NCBI GenBank assembly: GCA_034440135.1
Contig: JAWXBP010000435.1
Coordinates: 1-37,338 of the forward strand
DNA from: Planctomycetia bacterium
GTDB lineage: Bacteria; Planctomycetota; Planctomycetia; Pirellulales; JALHLM01
DNA: 37,338 bases
Direction: 5' to 3'
Shown: positions 15,544 to 24,000 of the stretch, piece by piece
Layout of the letters: each line of letters begins with the position of its first letter
Position numbering within the stretch: the first letter of the stretch is position 1
Notes under the pieces: generated by a model
What the model was told of the DNA's origin: nothing
The model's input: only the letters and a program-made list of their open reading frames with translations
The model's database searches: none
Program-made: the position numbers and the translations under genes

Positions 15544-16395
15544 TTACTTGCGGCGACGAAGTCCGGCGACGGTCAGTCCGGCGGCCGCCAAGCCAGCCAG
15601 CGCGATCGAACTCGGCTCCGGCACCGGGTTCCCCGTCACCTCGACGTTGTCGACCGCCCACCACCAGTCGTTGTCGGCCGTGGCCATGCCGAAGCGAATC
15701 AGCATCGAGCCGCCGGTCGGATTGTCGATCGGCAAGCTCAACGATTCATTCGCGCGGGTGAGGGAGCTGTCGCCGCCCGAGTTGGCGGCGTTCAGCGTCA
15801 ACAAGTTGCTGAAGTTCGCGCCGCCGTCAAAGGAAACGTCGACCAAACCGGTCAGCGCTTCGTAGGGGCGGAAACTGGAATCGAAGTTCAGCGCCGCCGT
15901 GCCGGCCGCGATGCCGGTCAAGTCGATCGGCGATGTGGTCATGAACACGTTGAACGACTGGCTTGCTTCGCCCAGCACGTTGCCGTTGCCGGCGTCGTCG
16001 TCATAGGCGTCGGCATCGGCCACCATCACGGCGCCGGAACCCTTCGTAAACGAAGCGCGGTCCTGATTTGCTTCGGTGGCCACCCAGGCAGTCACGTCCA
16101 TGAACGTGAAGCCGAAAAACTCCGCCGGCCCGCCGACAGGAGTCGCGCCATTGTCGCGCGCCCAGCCAGTCGGCGGCACGTCGGTCCAGTCGGTGCCGTC
16201 GCCGCCGCTTTCGGTCGACGAGACGAACGGGCCCAGCGTCAGCCCATTGAAATCCTCGGATAGCAACGTGTCCGCCTGCGCGACGCCAGCGAACATCATT
16301 CCGCCAGCCAGGATCGCCGCACCCGCGAGGTGCGGCGTTTTCGGCAAGCGACGGAGTCGCTTCGCCAACTGATTTCCCAAATGCTTGATTCTCAT
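15544..16395 (-). CDS. PEP-CTERM secreted protein, jelly-roll-like domain (paralog)
   Basis: 283 residues, starting at ATG 16395; a longer frame to 16503 has no start support. The N-terminus has a basic stretch (KRLRRLPKT), then AGAAILAGGMMFAG and the cleavage site AQA|D at 41. Residues 45-255 match the protein at 12564-13589, with FFGFTFMDVTAW, FDSSFRPY, NPTGGSMLIRFG and ADNDWWWAVDN. The fold is probably a beta-sandwich of the MAM/LamG/CBM kind. Unlike its paralog it has no dockerin pair: the domain runs straight into the PEP-CTERM tail VPEPSS (258) to RRRK. A terminator follows. It lies between the two TPR-sulfotransferase genes. Ligand unknown. Confidence 0.87.
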   Translation of the reverse strand: MRIKHLGNQLAKRLRRLPKTPHLAGAAILAGGMMFAGVAQADTLLSEDFNGLTLGPFVSSTESGGDGTDWTDVPPTGWARDNGATPVGGPAEFFGFTFMDVTAWVATEANQDRASFTKGSGAVMVADADAYDDDAGNGNVLGEASQSFNVFMTTSPIDLTGIAAGTAALNFDSSFRPYEALTGLVDVSFDGGANFSNLLTLNAANSGGDSSLTRANESLSLPIDNPTGGSMLIRFGMATADNDWWWAVDNVEVTGNPVPEPSSIALAGLAAAGLTVAGLRRRK

Positions 16396-16563
16396 GGCGC
16401 CGTATCTCAGTAGATGGATCGCAAAACGAGCCGCTGCATGCGGCCAACAGGGGAATTCCCGACATACCCCGTCAGGGTAGCATCGCAGCGTGAGGCGTGT
16501 CAAACAAAAAGCAGGCTGTTTGCCAAGTTATCGCGCATTTGCCCTACATTCCGCGTCAAGCAA

Positions 16564-18138
16564 TCACAGGGAGCCCCGCAGTCGTTCAAGCGACTGCGTC
16601 AGCCGCGGGAGGACGCCCGCCAACTGCTGCTCGTAGTTGCGCCAACGTCCGACAGCGGAATGGTACACCGGCCGAGCGACCCTGTCATAGGATGGGGAAA
16701 AAACGGTCCGCTGTGCGCCGATGTCTCGGTAGTGATCGACATCGTCATGCCACGGCAGCCCCAAGTGCTCCAAGATCCGCAGCGAGGTAGATCGCACGTC
16801 GGCGATGAGATCCTCGTACCAGATCTCGCGACAGGCGTTTCCCGTCTTCGCGCGCAACCCGCGCCACGCTTCCAGATCGGCAATTAGCCGATCAGCCGCG
16901 GCATCCAAGTCGAGGAAATCGACGCTGAAATCATTCAACGGCAGGTAAGCCATCAGGCAACTCACGAGCACGTCGCGCGGATCGCGCAGCATGACGATCA
17001 CGCGACCGTGCGGAGCAAATCTCAGGTAGGGCGTGATCAGCGGCAGCAGCGACGGGTTCTTGTCCAGCAGCCAGGCGTCGCCGCGCGGCTGTCCCACAGC
17101 CGCCGACATCGCATCGGCAAAAGCGCTTCGTTGTGGGGCCAGCAGTGGTTCGGGAATCGCGTCGAGCAGTTCGGGCGACAGGTCCGCTGGCGAATGACGT
17201 CCCAGCAATACCGGAAACATGAGCCGGGGAAACGCGTCGAATTCGTCGCAGGCGACGATGCCCGGATGAGCGTCAAGAATGCGCTCCAGCAACGTCGTAC
17301 CGCTGCGCGGCAACCCCGTCAGTAAAGCGAGTTTCGGAGTATCGTCCACGGCGCCGGCCCGCCAGCGATTGAAGTTCTCCGGCAGAATATCTTGGGCCAA
17401 ATTCATCAACGGCGGCACCAGCCGGTCGCGGTGCGCTTTAGCTTCGCGCGCATTCGGGGAGGTGAGCTGCTTGCCGGCGAGCATTGCTTGCCAGGCTTCG
17501 GCGTAGGCGCCTTCCTCGTCGAGCAACTGTGCAAGTTCCGCGCAGGCACGGCTTCGCGTCATCCAATGGGTCGTGGGGGCGTCGGCGATCGCCTGCAATC
17601 CCTCACGGGCCGCTTCAAGCGCCCCTTGGCGGCGCTGCACGCGGGCTTTCAAGAACTTCCCTTCCGCGTCGTGCGGCTGTGCGCGCAATCGCGCCTCGGC
17701 ATGGGTGAGCGCCTCGTCGAGACGGTTGCGCCGTTCGTACAATAGCCCCAGCTCCAGGTGCGATTCCGAGGTCGGGTTCCGCGCCGCAAGCGCCTGGTGG
17801 AAGACGGCGATCGCCTGGTCGGTTCGGCGCATCAGGCGGTAGCTTTGCGCCGCCAAGTGCAGGATGGGCCCCTGACCGCGTCCCAGATCCAGCAATCGGT
17901 CCACCAACTCCTCGGCCCGAGCGTAGTTGTACATCGCGCCGAAGGCTCGGCTGGCGTCGACCAATGCGCGGACATGCCGGGGATTGTCCCGCACGGCGCG
18001 ATCAAAACGGGCCAAGGCGCCAAGCAAGTCTTGTTTCACCCACTGTGCGCGGGCGGCCTGCAGTTCCGGCAAATCGTCGAGAACGGGGGCGGCCGGCCGG
18101 ACTTTGCGCCGTTTCGCTCCTTTACGTTTGTCTGCCAA
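16564..18138 (-). CDS. TPR-containing sulfotransferase family protein (copy 2)
   Basis: 524 residues when started at TTG 18138 (MADKRKGAKRRK). ATGs at 18261 and 18321 are in frame, but the paralog's homology begins only at about residue 15, so the shorter form is preferred. Residues about 20-240 are TPR-like helices. The 5'-phosphosulfate loop is GLPRSGTT at 275-282, and VIVMLRDPRDVLVS at 380-393 is the 3'-phosphate site. The predicted activity is PAPS-dependent sulfation in the cytoplasm; the acceptor (polysaccharide, lipid or protein) cannot be read from sequence. With the PEP-CTERM gene downstream it mirrors the copy-1 arrangement, implying duplication of a two-gene unit. Confidence 0.84.
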   Translation of the reverse strand: MADKRKGAKRRKVRPAAPVLDDLPELQAARAQWVKQDLLGALARFDRAVRDNPRHVRALVDASRAFGAMYNYARAEELVDRLLDLGRGQGPILHLAAQSYRLMRRTDQAIAVFHQALAARNPTSESHLELGLLYERRNRLDEALTHAEARLRAQPHDAEGKFLKARVQRRQGALEAAREGLQAIADAPTTHWMTRSRACAELAQLLDEEGAYAEAWQAMLAGKQLTSPNAREAKAHRDRLVPPLMNLAQDILPENFNRWRAGAVDDTPKLALLTGLPRSGTTLLERILDAHPGIVACDEFDAFPRLMFPVLLGRHSPADLSPELLDAIPEPLLAPQRSAFADAMSAAVGQPRGDAWLLDKNPSLLPLITPYLRFAPHGRVIVMLRDPRDVLVSCLMAYLPLNDFSVDFLDLDAAADRLIADLEAWRGLRAKTGNACREIWYEDLIADVRSTSLRILEHLGLPWHDDVDHYRDIGAQRTVFSPSYDRVARPVYHSAVGRWRNYEQQLAGVLPRLTQSLERLRGSL

Positions 18139-18303
18139 GGGAAAGACTCGCCCGGACTTGCGAATGGCGGTATGCGGCTTCGATGAAGTCGAGTCTAACC
18201 ACGACGCCCGCGTTGGTCCAGTTTGCCGATTTCCGCGGGCTGGCACCCACTTCGGTTCCATCACCTCCATGGAACGAAGTGCTGACGATCGCCAAACAGT
18301 CCA

Positions 18304-18331
18304 TTGATAGAATCGTGGCATCGCCTATGCT
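18304..18331 (+). promoter_or_regulatory. Candidate promoter for the lipoprotein-DUF1559 operon
   Basis: TTGATA (18304-18309, 5 of 6) and TATGCT (18326-18331, 4 of 6) are separated by 16 bases. It lies in the 312-base divergent gap between the sulfotransferase and the lipoprotein gene, about 120 bases before the ATG. Nothing else stands out in that gap. Confidence 0.42.
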
Positions 18332-18450
18332 AGCGGAGGTACGCTGCGCGATATCGCAGCCGCAATGCGCTTCTTGCCGTTGATCTTGGCAGGCGGCGGT
18401 CGGAAACTCGAGTCGCGGTCGCGCCTGCTCCCACGAGGAGAACGAAGTCA

Positions 18451-18906
18451 ATGGATTCGCCGCGTGCTTTTCGCCACGGGTTGCTTGTCGCCTTGTTTTT
18501 CGCCTCCTTGACCGGCTGCGGCGGCAGCGGACTGCCAGGCACGGTGCCGATTCGCGGTAAGATTTTTTACCAACGCAAAGTGTTGACCGCCGGAACGGTC
18601 CTTTATTCTCCGGTTAATGACAGCGGCCGGCAGGCTCGCGGGGAACTGCAAAGCGATGGCACGTTTACTTTGACCACGCTGGAAGCCAATGACGGCGCCT
18701 TGCCGGGCGAATACCGGGTAGTGATCCTCGCATACGCCCCGCACCCCGGTGAACCGGGCCGAGGGGACGTGCCCGCCGACGCTCCCCCCCCGACCATCGA
18801 GCGCGGCTTTGTCATCCCGGAAAAATACACGACGCCGGAAGAAACACCTTTCACGGATAAGGTCGACGACCAACATCCAGGATTTCGTGAATGGTCCATT
18901 GAATAG
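18451..18906 (+). CDS. Small lipoprotein, carboxypeptidase-regulatory-like
   Basis: 151 residues. A type II signal peptide with lipobox SLTGC puts the acylated cysteine at 23. The mature part has the beta-rich pattern VPIRGKIFYQRKVLTAGTV, then GTFTLTTLEANDGALPGEYRVVI, the usual form of small planctomycete lipoproteins with a carboxypeptidase-regulatory-like fold. In such genomes they often sit beside DUF1559 genes, as here. GAGGAG lies about 11 bases before the ATG. The next gene begins 44 bases downstream. The role is unknown; an envelope structural role is a guess. Confidence 0.82.
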   Translation: MDSPRAFRHGLLVALFFASLTGCGGSGLPGTVPIRGKIFYQRKVLTAGTVLYSPVNDSGRQARGELQSDGTFTLTTLEANDGALPGEYRVVILAYAPHPGEPGRGDVPADAPPPTIERGFVIPEKYTTPEETPFTDKVDDQHPGFREWSIE

Positions 18907-18950
18907 ACGGATCAAGCAAGGCGGTACAACTCCAACCCAGGAATGTCGCT

Positions 18951-19979
18951 ATGTGGCGCAGTACCCCGAGCCGTCGGACGTCCGGATTCACCTTGGTCGA
19001 ACTGCTGGTGGTGATCGCCATCATCGGTATCCTGATCGCGCTGTTGCTCCCCGCGCTTCAGGTTGCCCGGGCCGCGGCGCGGCGCGCGCAATGCACCAAC
19101 AATCTGAAGCAGATCGGCCTGGCTCTCCATAGCTATCATGCCGCTCAGAAGCGATTCCCCTACGGTTCGGCGGACCATGATTGGGAGTCCAACCCGAACG
19201 GCACCAGCGTCCGCTATGCCGGCAGTTGGCGAACGCTGATCCTCCCCTTCATTGAACAGACGGCGATCAACCAGCAGTTGAAGCCGCTCGATATCCGCTC
19301 GTTCAGCGCCGGCGACCAGACCAGTGCCTGGCTCAAATCCCAGGCGCAGCTGGTGTTGATTCCCGCCTATGTCTGCCCGGACGAGCCGAGTCCCTGGATT
19401 CGCGGCGGCTTCGCTAATTGGAGCTTCGCTCCGGAGAAGAACGCCGCCATTTCCACTTACATGGGCAATGCCGGGCCGGTCTCCACGGGACCGGAGGATT
19501 GGGGCATCGCCAAGGGCTGCGGGCTTTGCACGGACGGCCGCAATCCGCAGAAATACTGCCTCTGCACCTGGGGCGATACTCCCAAATACAGTCGCGGCTT
19601 CTATCACGGTCACAATCCCAACGGACCGGGCATGCTCGATATGTTTCCCAACGACATCTCGCTCAAGAAAGTTAAAGACGGCGCGTCGAACACATTGCAC
19701 GTCGGCGAAACGCACGGCGTCAACATCGACGGGGATGGCTGCGGCGATTACATGCAGTGGATGAGCACCTGGGCGGTATCCTCCACCGTCTACGGAATCA
19801 ATGCCCAGAAGGTCGGCCGGGACTGGCAGGCAGGCTGCAACTTCCGCAGCTACCACCAGGGCGGTGCGCAGTTCGTGTTTGTGGACGGTTCGGTGCATTT
19901 CATCGCCCAGGCCGTCGACCTCCGCACATTTGGCTATCTGGGTTCCCGCAACGACGGTCAGCCGCTCGGCCAATACTGA
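18951..19979 (+). CDS. DUF1559 protein with prepilin-type N-terminus
   Basis: 342 residues. The N-terminus is a type III (prepilin) signal: SG|FTLVELLVVIAIIGILIA, with the peptidase site after Gly12 and Glu at +5 of the mature chain. It is followed by ARAAARRAQCTNNLKQIGLALHSYH in two adjoining stretches, diagnostic of DUF1559. The C-terminus has the H-x9-DG signature (His302, DG 312-313). These proteins are greatly expanded in Planctomycetes; their function is unknown. AGGA lies about nine bases before the ATG. It sits between a lipoprotein gene and a pectate-lyase gene, with 44-base gaps on both sides, so co-transcription is likely. Confidence 0.93.
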   Translation: MWRSTPSRRTSGFTLVELLVVIAIIGILIALLLPALQVARAAARRAQCTNNLKQIGLALHSYHAAQKRFPYGSADHDWESNPNGTSVRYAGSWRTLILPFIEQTAINQQLKPLDIRSFSAGDQTSAWLKSQAQLVLIPAYVCPDEPSPWIRGGFANWSFAPEKNAAISTYMGNAGPVSTGPEDWGIAKGCGLCTDGRNPQKYCLCTWGDTPKYSRGFYHGHNPNGPGMLDMFPNDISLKKVKDGASNTLHVGETHGVNIDGDGCGDYMQWMSTWAVSSTVYGINAQKVGRDWQAGCNFRSYHQGGAQFVFVDGSVHFIAQAVDLRTFGYLGSRNDGQPLGQY

Positions 19980-20023
19980 TCGGCACGAGATTCCCCTCGC
20001 TTCATTCGGCGGCAAACACGCGG

Positions 20024-21073
20024 ATGGCACAATTTGCGATGCCCCAGGACGTTCGCGATGCGGCTGAGGGCGGAGCCACGGCGGACGAGGTTGCGGAACA
20101 ACTGCGCGTCGCCGAAACCATTCTGTCATATCAACGCGCGACCGGCGGATGGCCGAAGAATTACGACCGTGCTGAACCGCTGACGGAGCTGCAACTGCGA
20201 GCCGCAGAGGGCGACCGCGACAAGAACGACGCCACGATCGACAATAGCGCGACGTACACAGAAGTGCGACTGCTCGCCGCCGCATATCAAGCCGCTCACG
20301 ACGACCGCTTCCGAGTCGCCGCATTGAAGGGTATTGAGTATCTGTTGCGCGCTCAGTACACGAACGGCGGCTGGCCTCAACGTTTCCCCGCTGCGGAAGG
20401 TTACGCCCGGTACATCACGTTCAACGACAACGCCATGATCGGCGTGTTGAAGCTGATGCACGACGTTGCCGCGGGAAACGATCCGTTTTCGCTGATTGCG
20501 AGCGAACTTCGCGAGCCATGCAGGCAGGCCGAACTGCGCGGCGTCGAATGTATCCTGAAATGCCAGGTTCGCGTCGACGGTCGATTGACGGTTTGGTGCG
20601 CGCAACACCATCACGAGACCTTCGCGCCGGAGCGGGCGCGCGCGTATGAACTCGCGTCGCTCAGCGGCGCGGAGTCCGTCGGCATCGTACGCTTCCTCAT
20701 ACAGATCGAGGCGCCCGGTCCGGACGTCGTCGCGGCCATCGAGGGCGCCACGCGCTGGTTCGAGGAATCCAAACTGACTGGCATCCGAGTTGTCGAAGTG
20801 AAGGACGCGGCCACGGCGAAAGGGTACGACAAGATCGTCGTCAGCGACGCCGGTGCGCCGCCGATGTGGGCGCGCTTCTATGACATTCAAACGAATCAAC
20901 CGATTTTTTGCAGCCGAGACGGAGTTCCTCGCCGAGCCCTCGCCGACATCTCCTACGAGCGCCGCACCGGTTACTCCTGGCTGGGTTACTACGCCGCCTC
21001 CTTGCTGGACGTCGATTTGCCGGCATGGAAACGCCGCATCGCGGCTTCAAAAGTTTCGACCGGCAAGCCATGA
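20024..21073 (+). CDS. Pectate lyase, polysaccharide lyase family 10-like, no signal peptide
   Basis: 349 residues from ATG 20024 (20039 also possible). Family motifs run through the chain: GGWPKN at 41-46, DNSAT at 73-77, NGGWPQ at 114-119, ITFNDNAM at 131-138, TVWCAQH at 189-195, SLSGAES at 212-218, and RFYDIQTNQPIFCSRDG near 289-305. These are hallmarks of the alpha/alpha-toroid lyases that cleave polygalacturonate by beta-elimination. Homologs are normally exported, but no signal peptide is visible, and the frame upstream runs back into the DUF1559 gene without one. Either the N-terminus is lost or it is a cytoplasmic form. No Shine-Dalgarno sequence. The last 27 bases overlap the end of the convergent giant gene. 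Confidence 0.83.
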   Translation: MAQFAMPQDVRDAAEGGATADEVAEQLRVAETILSYQRATGGWPKNYDRAEPLTELQLRAAEGDRDKNDATIDNSATYTEVRLLAAAYQAAHDDRFRVAALKGIEYLLRAQYTNGGWPQRFPAAEGYARYITFNDNAMIGVLKLMHDVAAGNDPFSLIASELREPCRQAELRGVECILKCQVRVDGRLTVWCAQHHHETFAPERARAYELASLSGAESVGIVRFLIQIEAPGPDVVAAIEGATRWFEESKLTGIRVVEVKDAATAKGYDKIVVSDAGAPPMWARFYDIQTNQPIFCSRDGVPRRALADISYERRTGYSWLGYYAASLLDVDLPAWKRRIAASKVSTGKP

Positions 21074-24000
21074 AGGCTCAAAGGATCGCACAAGTTTCTG
21101 ATGCCCGTCGCGCAGCTTAGAGGGCAGCCCCGCCTCGATGTGCAGAAGTTCCAGCAGCGCGCGATCCCAGGAGTTTTCGCGCGAGCTTTCCTTCTCTTGG
21201 CTGGCAAGCGGCGCGAACAAATAGGCTTGATCCGCTTCCACATCGCGGATGCGCGAGCGCGGCGCCAAAGGCACCTGCTGTGTGACACGGGCGGCGGGGG
21301 ACGATGCGCTCGCGCCGAAGTGGTTGCGGACGTTATTGAGATCGGTGACGTCGATATCGCCATCGCCGTCGGTATCGCCTAGACCGACGCCGCCGAAGTT
21401 GTTGCGGACGTTGTTAAGGTCGGTGATGCCGACTTCGCCGTCGCCGTCCGTGTCCCCCAGCAATGTCGGTTCTTCCAAGCCGGGCGAGCCGTGAAGATCT
21501 CGGCTTGCGCGCCAGGAGGCGCCGCTTTCCCAGGCGTCCGTCGGGCCCTCGGCGTCCAGAATGACGAGTGAATATCCGGAGCCGTCAGTCTCGGGAATCC
21601 AGTCTTCATCGTAGCTGAAGTCGAGGATCTTCGCGCCCGATTTATCCTCCAGGCGCAGGCGTTCGCCGTTGTTGTCGAGGCGTCCGCCGTAAACGCCGGC
21701 GACAGGCGCTGCGTCACCGTAGCGGCTGGCGAAGGCGTCGGCGTTTTGCACCAACACGAGCCGCGCGCCGGGCGCGAGCTCCGCGATGGACGAAGCGGCA
21801 AAGTCGAACGAGATGCCCGCATTGAAGCGCGCATTCGCGAGCGTCAACGCAATCGGACCAGTGTTGACCAGTTCGATGAATTCGTAGTTTGCGTCTTCGT
21901 AGATGCCGCCTGGCGGACCTTCGGCCGGATGGTAGTGGATCTCCGAGATCCGGAGATAATCTTCCAGCGGCCGATCGGAGACGGTGCTTTCCACGATGAC
22001 CGAATCTGTAGCGATCAAGTTGCCGCGGAAATCGTAGGCTTCCAGTTGTAGCGTGTGTTCGCCGAAGGGCGCCGGCACTTTCGCCGTCCAACTGTCGAGG
22101 TCGGTCCACGTCAACGCGAGGGGCTGGTCGCTTCCCGCCAGGCGGATTTCGCGGACATTGACCCAGCCGTTGCCGCCAATCGTCGCGGTCGCTTCGTCAA
22201 CGACCAAGCCGTCCGCGGTGGTGATCGTGAACGGAGTCTCCGCCACACGGGATTTGACTTGTGCGAGGATGCTGTTGGAGCGCGCGATGATGAACGCCAG
22301 ATGGCTGGCAAACGGTTGCGCCGGCAGCAATTGCCCGTAGTTTGTCGCCCAATAGGCCATGTAAGTGGCGTTGTAGGTGGTGCTAATAATGTCCTGCACA
22401 TGCCCGTAATACGCCCGAGCTCGTGCTGGACTGTTCATGAGCTTCTGCAATTCCGAACTGGGGACGAGCGGACGATTGAGGTCGTAAAAAGCGTCCAGAT
22501 CGTGCGGCATGAACAAGAACCGGTGATCGCTCGGCCGCTCGTAGAACATCACATTGTGCTGCGAACCATCGCCGCCGTAGCTGTCGCCGGCGCCGGAAAG
22601 CATTGAGATGGCATAGCCGCGCAGCCACTGATCGACGTCGATCACCTCGTTGGGATCGACGGGATCGCGCCCGCCGCTCGCTGCAAAGCCTTTCACGAAC
22701 GTCATCAGGCGACTGTAGTCGTCTGCGGCGCGATTGTTCTTGAGCAGGTAAGTCCAGCGATAGTCTTCTGGGTTGTTGCCCATATCGCGAATCGGCGTGC
22801 CGACCACCGAATCGGGGAACGGCACTTTCAGCCCTTCTTTAGTGCCGTCATCCGTCGAGTTGAGCTGGTAGACCAACTCGTACTCGTAGATGTTGCCCTC
22901 GTCCCCGTTCTCGTATTGAGAATCAAGATAGTCGCTGCCATAGCGCGCCAACTGCAATTCGGCGCCGCCCGTGTGCGTCGATTGCGGTGAGATGACCTTG
23001 ATGAGATCGTGGTACTTGGTCGGCAAATCTTCGGCGTGGTTCATGGCCGCGTGAATCAGCATTTCGCGCTGGCCGAAGCCGGTGCTTTCCGAGCGATCGA
23101 TTGCCACCGTGTTATGCACGCCGCGGAACAACTGCTCGGCATTGAATTGCACGGAGAAGCCGAGCCGCTCGGCCGTCGTGCGGCTGTGTTCGCTCCCCTT
23201 GAGCCGGATGCCGACGTCATAGAACACCTGTGATTCGTCGTAGATCACCGTCCCCGGAATCCAATCGTTGCTCATCAGATTCGTGGTCCGATGCAGCAGC
23301 GAAGCGTCCGGTTGCGTCAGCAGCAACCGCAGGTTGTGCAGACCGTTGGTGGCCGCCTGGTTGTCGTTGACTTTGTAGAGCGCGCGCGATTCTCGCCCTC
23401 GCGCCGGAAATGAAGAAACGGCGGCTTCCGGCGAGGCGTCGACGCCTTCCACGTAGAACTGCACGATCGTGCTGGCCGCCTGACCGGGGATGACGCCGCG
23501 ATGGAGTCCGTCGGCTCCCAAGGTCATGGGCACGCTGTTCCAGGCGCCGCCAGCGGCTGAATACCAGAGCGTCAGCGACGCCACGCCTGCTGCATCGGAG
23601 GCCCGCGCACTCACGGTCACCGGAGCGAACGCCGCCGGCACCACGGGCGAATGTTTGAACTCCGTATAGGTGGGCCCGACGTTCTCTTCCAAACGAGTGT
23701 TATCCGCACCTGGCGTACCGCGCAGTTCGGGCTGATCGATCTCGGTCGTCTGCACGAGTCGGTTGAAATACAGCCGGGTATGCAATTGGCTGGAGCCAGC
23801 CACCCAGCGGGCGCGAAAGGAGATTTCGTACTCGCGGTTGTTGACGATGTTGACAAATTCGTTCCCGAACTTCAGCGTCGTTTCCGCGTGGTTTGACATA
23901 TGTTCTGTCTCGCCAGTCGCGCGGAGCCGCAACACTTCGTTGCTGGGCTCGTCCGGATCCGCAACGACGTCGCCGTAGTGGTTGCCGATGATCCGCCATT

